A stretch of DNA of 64,000 nucleotides from Clostridium sp. ZS2-4. GTDB taxonomy: Bacteria > Bacillota > Clostridia > Clostridiales > Clostridiaceae. The stretch lies in contig NZ_JAPPRQ010000053.1 of the NCBI RefSeq assembly GCF_026719745.1, positions 62,001 through 126,000 on the forward strand. The letters are read 5' to 3'. Shown in pieces: positions 44,002 through 53,029 of the stretch; the first letter of the stretch is position 1, and each line of letters begins with the position of its first letter. The notes under the pieces are model-generated. The model did not search any database. It saw nothing but the letters and a program-made list of their open reading frames with translations, and had not been told where the DNA came from. A program made the translations under genes and the position numbers.

Positions 44002-45036
44002 ATGTTAAAAAGAGATTCCTTCAAAGGGAAATTTACCCAGAAATGGTTTCTAATATTTGAAATTGTTTTTTCAATGATAACTGCTCCTTTTTTACTTTAT
44101 TATGGTCCTTTTGAAAATGTAAAAGCTACAGTAGTAGGCTCTGCCATGACCACTTCAACTCATCAGTGGATTGCTACTATGTTTTTATCACAAGAACATA
44201 TAAGTGAAATTCTTAAAAGGAATACAGTTAACAATATAGTTCAAACAGATATAAATAAATTAAATGAGCGAATAAGCAGCAAAATAAATAATAATCTTAA
44301 AGATACAAATGAAATAGAGAGATACTATATCAATGGAGATAAATTTACGGGTCACCTTCTTGTAATTAAGAATCCCAAAAAAGTTAAAGTGGGATATTCG
44401 CAAAAATTAGGTGAAAGCGGAGAAACCACCAGTGAAATTGCTGAACGTTATAATACTGCGGCTGCAATAAATGCTGGAGGCTTTATTGCAAATTCTGTTG
44501 ATCCTGAAAGCACCTCAGATTCTAGCGGCAGTGCTGCTGGAATAATAATTTCTGACGGTAAGATAGTTTACAACAGCTTAAAAGAAGGTGAAAAAAGCTG
44601 TATAGCCGGTATAACCAAGTATGGAACCTTAGTAGTAGGAAATCATACTGTGGAAGAATTAAACAATCTTAATGTTACAGAAGCAGTTTCCTTTGGACCA
44701 TGCTTAATAGTAAATGGTGAAAAAACTATAACCTCTGGTGATGGCGGTTGGGGAACAGCCCCTAGAACTGCTATCGGCCAAAGAAAAGATGGAAGTATTC
44801 TTTTACTAGTAATTGACGGTAAATATATAGGAAGACTTGCTGTAACTCTAAAGGAATTACAAGATATATTGTATGAATATGGAGCATATAATGCTATTAA
44901 TTTAGACGGTGGTTCCTCATCTACAATGTACTATAAAGGAAAAGTAATAAGCAATCCTTATAAGTCTTCAGGTGAAAGAAAAATACCTTCTGTTTTTTAT
45001 GTAGAACCTTCACCAACAGAAAAACAACCAAATTAA
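44002..45036 (+). CDS. Membrane-anchored phosphodiester glycosidase family protein (NAGPA domain)
   Basis: A 344-residue protein with an N-terminal transmembrane anchor (about 10-32) and an extracellular NAGPA/DUF2233 domain (about 140-340). Family blocks are AINAGGFIAN, VSFGPCLIVNGEK, GTAPRTAIGQRKDGSILLLVI and NAINLDGGSSSTMYYKG. Homologs cleave GlcNAc-1-phosphodiesters or take part in exopolysaccharide metabolism. The ATG at 44002 follows AGGGTGG by six bases; a GTG at 43993 lies inside that site. It follows fetB by 38 bases and may share its transcript, then a terminator closes the unit. Confidence 0.88.
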   Translation: MLKRDSFKGKFTQKWFLIFEIVFSMITAPFLLYYGPFENVKATVVGSAMTTSTHQWIATMFLSQEHISEILKRNTVNNIVQTDINKLNERISSKINNNLKDTNEIERYYINGDKFTGHLLVIKNPKKVKVGYSQKLGESGETTSEIAERYNTAAAINAGGFIANSVDPESTSDSSGSAAGIIISDGKIVYNSLKEGEKSCIAGITKYGTLVVGNHTVEELNNLNVTEAVSFGPCLIVNGEKTITSGDGGWGTAPRTAIGQRKDGSILLLVIDGKYIGRLAVTLKELQDILYEYGAYNAINLDGGSSSTMYYKGKVISNPYKSSGERKIPSVFYVEPSPTEKQPN

Positions 45037-45044
45037 AAGAAGAA

Positions 45045-45077
45045 AAAGAATGCAGTTATCTCTGTATTCTTTTTTTA
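45045..45077 (+). terminator. Terminator after the phosphodiester glycosidase gene
   Basis: Stem AAAGAATGCAG / CTGTATTCTTT with one mismatch, six-base loop and a T7 run. Confidence 0.85.
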
Positions 45078-45164
45078 TCTATGGAAAAATATAGCTTATA
45101 GTGATATCATTATACACAAATAAGTATTTACCTAAAATATAATCATAAAAAGAGGTTTTATGAA

Positions 45165-45779
45165 ATGAAAATAAACTACCAAAAAATATTAGATAAAAAA
45201 TTAGAAGAACTTTCAGCTTCCAATGAAGTTCCTTCCCTTCTTTTGCACAGCTGTTGTGCACCATGCAGCAGTTATGTTTTAGAGTATCTTTCCGAATTCT
45301 TTAATATTACAGTGTTCTATTATAACCCTAACATTCATCCAGAATCAGAATACGGAAAAAGAGTGGAAGAACAAAAAGAATTCATAGAAAATCTTCCAGT
45401 TAAAAGAAAGATAACTTTTATTGAAGGAAAGTATTTGCCTGAAGAATTCTTTGATATAGCTAAAGGCTTAGAAGAAGAACGCGAAGGTGGGCTTCGCTGC
45501 TTTAAATGCTATGAACTAAGATTAAGAGAAGCAGCTAAAAAAGCTAAAGAATTGAATTTTGATTACTTTACAACTGTATTATCTATAAGTCCACATAAAA
45601 ATGCTGAAAAAATAAACGAAATCGGAGAAAAATTAGCACAAGAATTTGATGTGAAATTTCTTAATTCAGATTTTAAAAAGAAAAATGGATATAAACGTTC
45701 CATTGAATTAAGTAAAGAATATAATTTATATAGACAGGATTATTGTGGATGTGTTTATTCTAAAAATGTAGAAGAATAA
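45165..45779 (+). CDS. queH: Epoxyqueuosine reductase QueH
   Basis: A 204-residue enzyme for the last step of queuosine tRNA modification, the cobalamin-independent alternative to QueG. The iron-sulfur and catalytic cysteines are visible: LHSCCAPCSSYVLEYL at the N-terminus, LRCFKCYELRLREAA in the middle and YRQDYCGCVYS at the C-terminus. The length matches the family. The ATG at 45165 follows AAGAGG. Thirty-six bases separate it from the rhomboid-like gene, which may be co-transcribed. Confidence 0.93.
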   Translation: MKINYQKILDKKLEELSASNEVPSLLLHSCCAPCSSYVLEYLSEFFNITVFYYNPNIHPESEYGKRVEEQKEFIENLPVKRKITFIEGKYLPEEFFDIAKGLEEEREGGLRCFKCYELRLREAAKKAKELNFDYFTTVLSISPHKNAEKINEIGEKLAQEFDVKFLNSDFKKKNGYKRSIELSKEYNLYRQDYCGCVYSKNVEE

Positions 45780-45815
45780 GGTTTCTACAACCTACTTTAG
45801 AAAAGGAGTGTTTTT

Positions 45816-46601
45816 ATGCATTGGTTTGATAAACTTGAGAGAAAGTATGGTCATTTAGCCATAAGAAATCTCATGACTTATATTGTGGGTTTAAATGGAC
45901 TTGTATTTTTTTTAACTTATATTAATCCATTATATACTGATATATTAATACTAAACCCTAATCTAGTTATGCAAGGGCAAATTTGGAGATTAATTACTTA
46001 TATATTTATTCCTCCTGCCCTTTCACCATTTTGGCTTATTTTTGCACTTTATTTTTACTATATGATAGGAACGGGCTTAGAACATGAATGGGGAAGCTTT
46101 AGATTTAATCTTTATTATCTTTTAGGTATGCTAGGAACAACTATCGTTTCTTTTGCCTTAGGAACTTCGCTTACAGGCTCTTACTTAAATTTATCATTAT
46201 TTTTAGCCTTTGCCCGTATTTATCCTAATTATGAAATATTATTATTCTTCATATTACCAGTAAAAATGAAATATTTAGCCATGCTTAACTGGATATTCAT
46301 AGGCTATACTGTACTTTTTGAACCACTTCCATATAAGCTTGCTGCTGTTGTTTCTATTATTAACTATTTTATATTCTTTGGAAAAGATATAATTACTCGT
46401 ACAAAAACTAACAGACAGACTTACTATAATAGAAAAAAATTTAATGCAAATATACCAAAGGAATCAACCTTCCACAAATGTACTGTCTGTGGAATAACTG
46501 AAAAAGATGATCCTGATATGGAATTCAGATATTGTTCAAAATGTAATGGACATTATGAATACTGCATGGAACACTTGCATAATCACGAACACATAAAATA
46601 A
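45816..46601 (+). CDS. Rhomboid-like membrane protein without a catalytic serine, C-terminal zinc-binding tail
   Basis: A 261-residue protein with about six transmembrane helices (residues 18-190) and rhomboid-family features: QGQIWRLITYIFIPP, a GLEHEWGSFRFNLYYLLG block, and further helices. The catalytic GxSG motif is absent: the matching region reads ALGTSLTGSYLNLSLF. It is therefore likely a non-proteolytic rhomboid-like protein. The cytoplasmic tail (about 220-261) has two CxxC-type pairs and clustered histidines (HKCTVCGI, YCSKCNGHYEYCMEHLHN), a probable zinc site. The ATG at 45816 follows AAAAGGAG. Role unknown. Confidence 0.75.
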   Translation: MHWFDKLERKYGHLAIRNLMTYIVGLNGLVFFLTYINPLYTDILILNPNLVMQGQIWRLITYIFIPPALSPFWLIFALYFYYMIGTGLEHEWGSFRFNLYYLLGMLGTTIVSFALGTSLTGSYLNLSLFLAFARIYPNYEILLFFILPVKMKYLAMLNWIFIGYTVLFEPLPYKLAAVVSIINYFIFFGKDIITRTKTNRQTYYNRKKFNANIPKESTFHKCTVCGITEKDDPDMEFRYCSKCNGHYEYCMEHLHNHEHIK

Positions 46602-46640
46602 AAAATCTGTATCTTTTAACTTAAAAGATACAGATTTTTT
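46600..46640. terminator. Bidirectional terminator between rhomboid-like gene and pdxT
   Basis: Nearly perfect 19-base stem (AAAAATCTGTATCTTTTAA with its complement), one-base centre, T-runs on both strands. It serves two convergent genes. Confidence 0.9.
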
Positions 46641-46663
46641 ATTCTACAGTATATTCTGTAAAT

Positions 46664-47233
46664 CTAAAAGAAAGTCTCAATAAAATATTTATGAACAGAC
46701 TTATCCCCAGTTAGTTCAGGATGAAAGGAAGTTACTAACATATTATCCTCTTTTGCAGCAACAATCTTTCCGTCAAGTTCTTTTAAAATTTCTACTCCAT
46801 TCCCTACCTTTTCTATATACGGGGCTCTAATAAAAACCAAAGGTATAGGATTATCAGAAATCTCAGGTACATTTTCTTCAATAATAAAACTATCTAATTG
46901 ACTGCCATAAGCATTTCTTTTTACATGTATGTCCATGACTTTAAGATGTGCCTCTTCTTGCTCTCCAATATTTTTGGCTAGAAGAATCATTCCTGCACAA
47001 GTCCCCCATACTGGTAGACCATTGTTGATTTTATTTACTAAAGTTTCTTTGATTTGAAAATCATCAAGCAGTTTTCCCATTGCTGTACTTTCGCCACCAG
47101 GTAAAATAATTCCATCAAGATTATTGAGTTGTTCTGCTTTTCTTATCTCAATACCTTCGTGACCTAGTGATTTGATTATCTCTATATGCTCATTAAATGC
47201 ACCTTGAAGTGCCAAAACACCTATCTTTTTCAT
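46664..47233 (-). CDS. pdxT: Pyridoxal 5'-phosphate synthase glutaminase subunit
   Basis: A 189-residue class I amidotransferase subunit that releases ammonia from glutamine for PdxS. The catalytic triad is visible: cysteine in VWGTCAGMILLA (about 79), histidine and glutamate in SFHPELTGD near residue 170. GALQGAFNEH-type start and PGGESTAMGKLL are family blocks. The ATG at 47233 is one base from the pdxS stop, so the two are coupled. Confidence 0.96.
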   Translation of the reverse strand: MKKIGVLALQGAFNEHIEIIKSLGHEGIEIRKAEQLNNLDGIILPGGESTAMGKLLDDFQIKETLVNKINNGLPVWGTCAGMILLAKNIGEQEEAHLKVMDIHVKRNAYGSQLDSFIIEENVPEISDNPIPLVFIRAPYIEKVGNGVEILKELDGKIVAAKEDNMLVTSFHPELTGDKSVHKYFIETFF

Positions 47234-47234
47234 T

Positions 47235-48113
47235 TTAGTATCCTCTATTAGCCATTCTTTCTTCTTTGTCTATTGAATAAACATTGATCCCAACCATTGC
47301 TTCTCCAAGATTCTCTGATACTTCAGCTAGTATCTTTGCATCATTAAAGTGTGTAACAGCTTTTACAATAGCACTAGCTCTTTTTTTCGGATCTCCAGAT
47401 TTGAAAATTCCAGAACCAACGAATACACCATCGCAACCAAGCTGCATCATCATTGCAGCATCAGCAGGAGTAGCAACACCGCCAGCCGCGAAGTTTACAA
47501 CAGGAAGTTTTCCATGTTCATGAACATATTCAACTAAATGAATAGGAGCTTGTAGTTCTTTAGCAGCGTTCATTAATTCCTCTTTCAATAAACCTTGAAT
47601 TCTTCTGATTTCAGAGTTCATCATTCTCATGTGTTTAACTGCTTCGATAACATCACCTGTTCCAGGCTCACCTTTAGTTCTAATCATTGAAGCACCTTCA
47701 CCAATTCTTCTTAAAGCTTCACCTAGATTTTTAGCTCCACAAACAAAAGGAACTTCGAAAGTTTTTTTGTCAATATGCAGAGTCGGATCAGCAGGTGTTA
47801 AAACTTCACTTTCATCAATATAATCAACTTTAAGAGCTTCTAAAATTTGTGCTTCAACGAAATGTCCAATCCTTACTTTCGCCATAACTGGAATAGAAAC
47901 AGCTTTTTGAATACCTTTAATCATTTGTGGATCTGAAGCACGTGCAACTCCACCATCTTTTCTAATATCAGCAGGAACTCTTTCAAGAGCCATAACAGCA
48001 CAAGCACCAGCTTCTTCAGCGATTTTTGCTTCTTCAGGAGTTGTTACATCCATAATAACTCCACCTTTAAGCATTTGTGCTAAATTCTTATTTAATTCAT
48101 ATCTATTATTCAT
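47235..48113 (-). CDS. pdxS: Pyridoxal 5'-phosphate synthase, PdxS subunit
   Basis: A 292-residue TIM-barrel enzyme making vitamin B6 from ribose 5-phosphate, glyceraldehyde 3-phosphate and ammonia. Family blocks include [35 protein letters not shown] and the active-site lysine in [20 protein letters not shown]. It is highly conserved and of the standard length. The ATG at 48113 follows a GGGGGAAT site. It forms an operon with pdxT. No PdxR regulator is visible. Confidence 0.97.
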   Translation of the reverse strand: MNNRYELNKNLAQMLKGGVIMDVTTPEEAKIAEEAGACAVMALERVPADIRKDGGVARASDPQMIKGIQKAVSIPVMAKVRIGHFVEAQILEALKVDYIDESEVLTPADPTLHIDKKTFEVPFVCGAKNLGEALRRIGEGASMIRTKGEPGTGDVIEAVKHMRMMNSEIRRIQGLLKEELMNAAKELQAPIHLVEYVHEHGKLPVVNFAAGGVATPADAAMMMQLGCDGVFVGSGIFKSGDPKKRASAIVKAVTHFNDAKILAEVSENLGEAMVGINVYSIDKEERMANRGY

Positions 48114-48232
48114 GTTAATTCCCCCAAATCATTATTTTAGTATTATATTGCACGCACAATTACAAATATCCCCTAGGTATATCTGTATTATTTCACAAGA
48201 AGCTCACCAGGTCAATTGTATCGATACGCCTT

Positions 48233-48442
48233 TTACCCCCCCACAATCATATTAACTATTTTTTCAATTAAAGGAGCGGGACTAGGTATTTTAACTCCTA
48301 AGCTTAATAAAACACTCAATACTAAAGCTGCTGTCATGGCAATAAAATAAATCCCCATTTCTTTTTTTTGATTATTTTTCAAAAAATCTCTACCTTCTAA
48401 AACCATAACTGTTATATAAAAAACTATTATAACTAAAGTCAT
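48233..48442 (-). CDS. Small membrane protein of the germinant receptor operon (GerD-position subunit)
   Basis: A 69-residue protein with two predicted transmembrane helices (about 2-16 and 30-52), separated by a charged loop (EGRDFLKNNQKKEMG). It lies five bases after the gerC gene in the same operon. Small two-helix proteins occur after some GerA-type operons in Bacillus and Clostridium and can modulate receptor function; similarity here rests on size, topology and position. The C-terminal codons include a run of seven Gs just before the stop. The ribosome binding site (GAGGTGAAG) lies within the end of gerC. Confidence 0.65.
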   Translation of the reverse strand: MTLVIIVFYITVMVLEGRDFLKNNQKKEMGIYFIAMTAALVLSVLLSLGVKIPSPAPLIEKIVNMIVGG

Positions 48443-48447
48443 TTTTA

Positions 48448-49602
48448 CTACTTCACCTCAATAGGTTTTTGCATTAATGCACTACCTTTTATATTAATCT
48501 TTACCTGTACATTTGTATCTATTTTTTTAAATTCCTCTTCCCAATATGGTTGAATCTTTTTCCAGACCTTAGGCATATCTCTTTGTATCTCAGAACTAAA
48601 ACCAAAGATGTCACTTCCAAATTTCGTCTGTACTTTATGTATAACATTATTCAAATTAGTTTCTACAAACTTTTCAGCATCTTCTGCTAGAATTTTTCTT
48701 CCTTTTTCATCTATAAAATTTCTTTTTTGGTCTAGTTCAGCTATTGCCACATCAGTTTCCACATTGATGTTTAATGTAATTTTATTATCTTTATATATAG
48801 GCTTAATCTTAGTCTTACTGCCTAAAATTTCTAAAGTGTTTGTATATTTAATTCCCTCCATATAACTCTCTACTACTATTGCTCCTGATTTTATTTTATC
48901 TTTTATAAATAATGTGCTCTTAGATTCATCACCATTTAACCACCCTACTAATTTATCTTTATTAAAAACATAACTTCCATACACTTCAAAAACTTTCTTA
49001 TCATCATTTTTTACATTGACTATGGAAGGAACTATAGGCGAAGCACCTTCTTTACTTAAGTCCTCTATAAATCTCCATACATTTATAACTGGATATACTG
49101 CAGAATAAACTTGTGAAATTAATGTATTATTAATTTTATATGAAAGTACTTGATCTTTTGCTTTATCCGGATTATTCAATATTTCTCCTGCTGTATTTTC
49201 CTTTGAAACAAGTAATTTCATATTTCCTCTTGGTTCAGCATCTCTATTTATAAAATCTATAACAGGTATTATGTTTTCTTCACAAATCTTTTGGCTTATA
49301 ATAACCACCTTTGCATGTCTCCAATAGATCTTTTTACCAGTTTTGGGTATACTCTTTCTTATAGCATCAAATATACTATCTCCCTCAGTAATAACAATTT
49401 GTGATCTCACCTTAGTTCCACCTTTTTCAGGGGTAGGTATCATAATCTCTTGTGTTAAAATATACTTGTCTTCAACTTTATCTATAGCTACTCCTGCTAT
49501 ATTAACTACATCTGAAAGTTCTTTATAATCCCAACATGCTGAAAAAGTAAAAGCATTTATCAATACTACAGATATTAACAAGGTTTTTTTTAAACATTTC
49601 AT
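48448..49602 (-). CDS. Germinant receptor lipoprotein, Ger(x)C family
   Basis: A 384-residue lipoprotein: signal with lipobox FTFSACWDYKELSDV (cysteine at about 23), then the Ger(x)C domain with the typical NIAGVAIDKVEDKY start, DAIRKSIPKTGKKIYWRHAKVVII block and the C-terminal WKKIQPYWEEEFKKIDTNVQV. It works with the A and B subunits in sensing nutrients in the spore inner membrane. Overlaps the stop of gerA by four bases (ATGA). Confidence 0.93.
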   Translation of the reverse strand: MKCLKKTLLISVVLINAFTFSACWDYKELSDVVNIAGVAIDKVEDKYILTQEIMIPTPEKGGTKVRSQIVITEGDSIFDAIRKSIPKTGKKIYWRHAKVVIISQKICEENIIPVIDFINRDAEPRGNMKLLVSKENTAGEILNNPDKAKDQVLSYKINNTLISQVYSAVYPVINVWRFIEDLSKEGASPIVPSIVNVKNDDKKVFEVYGSYVFNKDKLVGWLNGDESKSTLFIKDKIKSGAIVVESYMEGIKYTNTLEILGSKTKIKPIYKDNKITLNINVETDVAIAELDQKRNFIDEKGRKILAEDAEKFVETNLNNVIHKVQTKFGSDIFGFSSEIQRDMPKVWKKIQPYWEEEFKKIDTNVQVKINIKGSALMQKPIEVK

Positions 49603-51077
49603 TGTTTATTTTTTCCCTTTCTTATAATAAATTTAGGCTTCTTTAGAGATAACCATGAACTTCTTATTACAGTATCTTTTGCATCTTCTTTGCTTATAGA
49701 TGTAGTCTTTAACATATATTCTACTCCAAAGGATTTTAAAGACATTAAATAGAAAACTATCGCCATTACTCCTAATATATAACCATATAACCCCAAAATA
49801 GAGGCTAATATTAAGAAAATTAATCTTATTATTAATAATCCAGAATACATTTTTGGTAATAAGAAACAGGAAATTGCTGTGGTAGCAACTATTATTACCA
49901 TAGGAGAACTTACTATATTTGCTGTTACCGCTGCTTCTCCTAAAACTAATGCTCCAACTATACTAATAGTTTGACCTATATTTTGAGGTAATCTGGTACC
50001 CGCCTCTCTTAATATTTCAAATGTTAAAAGCATAAGTAATACTTCAACTATAGTAGGAAGGGCCACGCCTTCTCTAGCTACTGAAATACTAATAAGTAAT
50101 TTAGTAGGTAATAAATCACTATGAAAATTTGTTAATGCTACATATATAGCAGGTACACTGGTTGTCAAAGCAAAACCTATTATTCTTATTATTCTGTTTA
50201 AAGATGAGAAAATAAAATTTCTATAATAATCCTCATTAGTTTGGAAATACTCCATAAATATAAAAGGCATTGTCAACACATTAGGACTTCCATCAACCAT
50301 TAATGCAATTCTTCCCTCCAACAATTTACCTGCTATCACATCTGGTCTTTCCGTGTACCCTATGGTATTAAGAACACTCCAAGGATGGTCTTTTATTAAC
50401 TCTTCTATATAACCTGATTCTAAAATACCATCTATTTTAATTGTATCTAGCCTTCTATTTAATTCGTCAAGTATCTCACTTGATACTAAATTTTGTATAT
50501 AGCAAATACATATCCTGGTTTTTGTTATATTCCCTAATTCTCTAAACTTAAATTTTAATTGCTCAGAATTAATCTTTCGCCTTATTAAAGAAATATTAGT
50601 ATCCATAGATTCATTGAATCCTTCTCTAGGTCCTCTAACTACACCTTCTGATGCAGGTTCAGTAATATTTCTTATGCTCCAACCTTTTGCATCTATTATT
50701 AAAGCTTCTTTACTTCCATCACAAAGCAGTACTGTGTCACCACGCAATACAGCACTTATGATTTCTTTCTGCTCATCTGTACTTTTAATATTACATGAAG
50801 ATAATATTCTATGTGTTAAAAAATCAGCTATACTTTCATCTTCTATATTCTCATTTATACAATTCATAATAATAGGTTCTATAACATATTCATTTAATAA
50901 GTCTTTATCTGTCATAGAATCTATAAAAATAATACAACAATTTATGCTATTATCCCTACTTCTAAATTCTCTATATAAAATAGTTTCATCTTCTTTAAAA
51001 ATATCTCTAAAGTGCTGAATATCTTTGTTTAAAATTCCTGTAATAGGTACCTGTTGCATATTGGATGTATTATTCAT
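49599..51077 (-). CDS. Germinant receptor A subunit (GerA family)
   Basis: A 492-residue spore germination protein. The N-terminal soluble part (about 1-240) has the family block GDTVLLCDGSKEALIIDAKG and REGFNESMDTNISLIRRKI. The C-terminal part has about five or six transmembrane helices (about 290-440), including the SVAREGVALPTIVEVLLML and PQNIGQTISIVGALVLGEAAV motifs. The ATG at 51077 follows GAAAGAGG; an in-frame TTG at 51095 lies before the site. Lies in the order B-A-C-small protein, 29 bases after gerB. Confidence 0.94.
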   Translation of the reverse strand: MNNTSNMQQVPITGILNKDIQHFRDIFKEDETILYREFRSRDNSINCCIIFIDSMTDKDLLNEYVIEPIIMNCINENIEDESIADFLTHRILSSCNIKSTDEQKEIISAVLRGDTVLLCDGSKEALIIDAKGWSIRNITEPASEGVVRGPREGFNESMDTNISLIRRKINSEQLKFKFRELGNITKTRICICYIQNLVSSEILDELNRRLDTIKIDGILESGYIEELIKDHPWSVLNTIGYTERPDVIAGKLLEGRIALMVDGSPNVLTMPFIFMEYFQTNEDYYRNFIFSSLNRIIRIIGFALTTSVPAIYVALTNFHSDLLPTKLLISISVAREGVALPTIVEVLLMLLTFEILREAGTRLPQNIGQTISIVGALVLGEAAVTANIVSSPMVIIVATTAISCFLLPKMYSGLLIIRLIFLILASILGLYGYILGVMAIVFYLMSLKSFGVEYMLKTTSISKEDAKDTVIRSSWLSLKKPKFIIRKGKNKQ

Positions 51078-51106
51078 ACTTAAAACCTCTTTCAAAAATT
51101 TTATGC

Positions 51107-52198
51107 TTATTTTAAATTAATTTCAGATGATTTATTATTTATTTTGGCAATAATTATGGTTATAATAGGAAAAATAATTTGAAAAGGTATAATATAGTAA
51201 ACCCATACCTTTGCATCCCACTCCCAAAACTCCATTGGAGAATCATACACAGTATAAGATAAAATACTCATAAGTAAAGAAATAGGTGTTATTACAAACT
51301 TATACTCCATACATTGAAAAATTTTAGCTATTCCTTTACAGGTGACCAGTAGATGTACACTTACTTTAAAAATTCCGCCTATAGTAAATACGATAGCACC
51401 TATAAGCTCAAGTCTAGTAAGGAATTCTCTTATGTTTATCAGCGAAATAGCTCCATATGCAGGATAATATATAATTTTAGCTGTACCAATCCCTAACGTT
51501 AAACCTATCGTTAAGGAGGTTATAAATACTATACTTCCTCCAATTAATAAACCTAAGATATAAACTTTATAAGAAGATTTATCTGTAAAATGAGAAAAAA
51601 AAACAGCAAATGCTATCATCTCTCCAAATGGAAATGTAAATTCTAAATAAGCTGCTTTTATAATTGGTTTTATACCATTATATAAAACAGGTAAAATCCT
51701 GTTTATATCCATATATTTAGTTAATAACACTATTGTAATAAACATAGGAATAAGCAGTATAGGTAAAAAAAACTCTGCACTTTTCCCTATAGTTTCAATT
51801 CCTGTCTTTACCATGTACATACATAAAATGCCAATACATGTTTCTATAACAATTAAGGGAGTTGCTTCTAACGTTGTTATATTAATAAATTGACATACAT
51901 TTCTTAAAATTATTGCTCCATCTTGGAATAAATACCAAGTATATAAAGCAATTATTCCTTTACCAATAACCTTACCAAAACAAATCTCAAAAATATCAAA
52001 TAAATCTTTTCCCGGAAACATATAATGAAGTTCCCCATATATAAGAATCATAGGTAATGCCATTAATATTGCCAAAAGAATAGCTAACCACATATCTTTT
52101 CCAGCTTCTATTCCCATTACTTTCATTGAAGAAGTTCCTATTAAAAATAAAACTATGGTAGCTATACCTTGTTTGTCAGAAACACTTTCATTACTCAT
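51107..52198 (-). CDS. Germinant receptor B subunit (endospore germination permease)
   Basis: A 363-residue inner-membrane protein with ten hydrophobic helices, of the GerB/APC-type germination permease family. Blocks: SDKQGIATIVLFLIGTSSM at the N-terminus, LLAILMALPMILIYGEL, and FPFGEMIAFAVFFSHF. In Bacillus the B subunit binds the germinant. ATG at 52198 follows GGAGGATT. It is the first gene of the four-gene receptor operon; the germinant is not predictable from sequence. Repeat copy 5 lies just upstream. Confidence 0.93.
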   Translation of the reverse strand: MSNESVSDKQGIATIVLFLIGTSSMKVMGIEAGKDMWLAILLAILMALPMILIYGELHYMFPGKDLFDIFEICFGKVIGKGIIALYTWYLFQDGAIILRNVCQFINITTLEATPLIVIETCIGILCMYMVKTGIETIGKSAEFFLPILLIPMFITIVLLTKYMDINRILPVLYNGIKPIIKAAYLEFTFPFGEMIAFAVFFSHFTDKSSYKVYILGLLIGGSIVFITSLTIGLTLGIGTAKIIYYPAYGAISLINIREFLTRLELIGAIVFTIGGIFKVSVHLLVTCKGIAKIFQCMEYKFVITPISLLMSILSYTVYDSPMEFWEWDAKVWVYYIIPFQIIFPIITIIIAKINNKSSEINLK

Positions 52199-52265
52199 TA
52201 CTTAATCCTCCACATAACTTCTGACTAATATATTAGTATTTTAACCTAATTAAACAAATCTTATG

Positions 52266-52430
52266 ATAAGAATGTTACGCAATAACATTTTTATATTCCC
52301 CAGTTGCCAATCACCAATCCCCAGCGTAAAGAAAAACATAACAGAAATTAAAAATAATTAGATAAAATAAAAAAAAACTAGACTTAAAAATAGAGTATTT
52401 CTATTTTAAAGTCTAGTTTGCTTTATTCTA
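52266..52430 (-). repeat. Heptad-flanked hairpin element, copy 5 (shorter)
   Basis: Left hairpin near 52266-52293 (AAGAATGTTA / TAACATTTTT, partly degenerate). Heptads CCAGTTG, CCAATCA, CCAATCC, CCAG near 52300-52324. Central dyad near 52378-52417 (ACTAGACTTAAAA / TTTTAAAGTCTAGT). The right-hand heptads, the GCAAAAC palindrome and right hairpin are missing; the copy ends in TTTATTCTAT at the stop of the uracil-DNA glycosylase gene. Same orientation as copy 2. Confidence 0.75.
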
Positions 52431-52980
52431 TCTCATCGTATTTTCTTTTAATATTTTTAAGATCTTGCCAAAAGCTGTTTTTCTTACTTTCATCTCTTAA
52501 AACTGCCGAGGGATGGAATGTACAAGTTAAATAACATCCCTTTCTTTCTATCCACTTTCCTCTATCTCTAGTTATTCTCCAATTAGGATCTATTATATAT
52601 TTCATAGCTGTAGCTCCAAGACAAACAATTATTTTGGGCTTTATTAGCGCTACCTGATTTCTAAGATAGGGAATGCATGTCATTGCTTCATCTTCAAAAG
52701 GCGTTCTATTATTTTCCGGTCTACACTTACATATATTAGCTATATAAAAATCCCTTCCGCGAACTAAGTCTAAAGCCTGAACCCCTTTTTCAAACAACTG
52801 ACCAGCTCTTCCAACAAAAGGTCTGCCCGTTCTGTCTTCATCCCTTCCAGGCGCTTCTCCTATAAACATCAGCTTAGCCTTTGGACTTCCTTCCCCAAAA
52901 ACCATGTTAGTTCTTTTTTCTCCTAATCCACATTTATTACATCTATTACATTCTTCATATAATTCTTTCCACTGAAGCAA
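52423..52980 (-). CDS. Uracil-DNA glycosylase, family 4 (iron-sulfur)
   Basis: A 185-residue DNA repair enzyme that removes uracil. It has the four cysteines that bind a 4Fe-4S cluster (CNRCNKCGL near the N-terminus, CKCRPENN and CLGATAMK further on), the active-site block [19 protein letters not shown], and the C-terminal HPSAVLR motif. Family 4 members are typical of anaerobes, archaea and spirochaetes. TTG at 52980 is preferred because GAGGTG lies six bases upstream; the ATG at 53004 has none. The last codons and stop coincide with the end of repeat copy 5. Confidence 0.92.
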   Translation of the reverse strand: MLQWKELYEECNRCNKCGLGEKRTNMVFGEGSPKAKLMFIGEAPGRDEDRTGRPFVGRAGQLFEKGVQALDLVRGRDFYIANICKCRPENNRTPFEDEAMTCIPYLRNQVALIKPKIIVCLGATAMKYIIDPNWRITRDRGKWIERKGCYLTCTFHPSAVLRDESKKNSFWQDLKNIKRKYDEIE

Positions 52981-53029
52981 ACAAATCACCTCGTATATAA
53001 TCAATTAACTTAATAATAACACAAAATAA

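Noticed and set aside
50614-51018. Open frame of 134 codons on the plus strand inside gerA
   Set aside because: Antisense to a clear GerA-family gene, with no ribosome binding site or recognisable domain.
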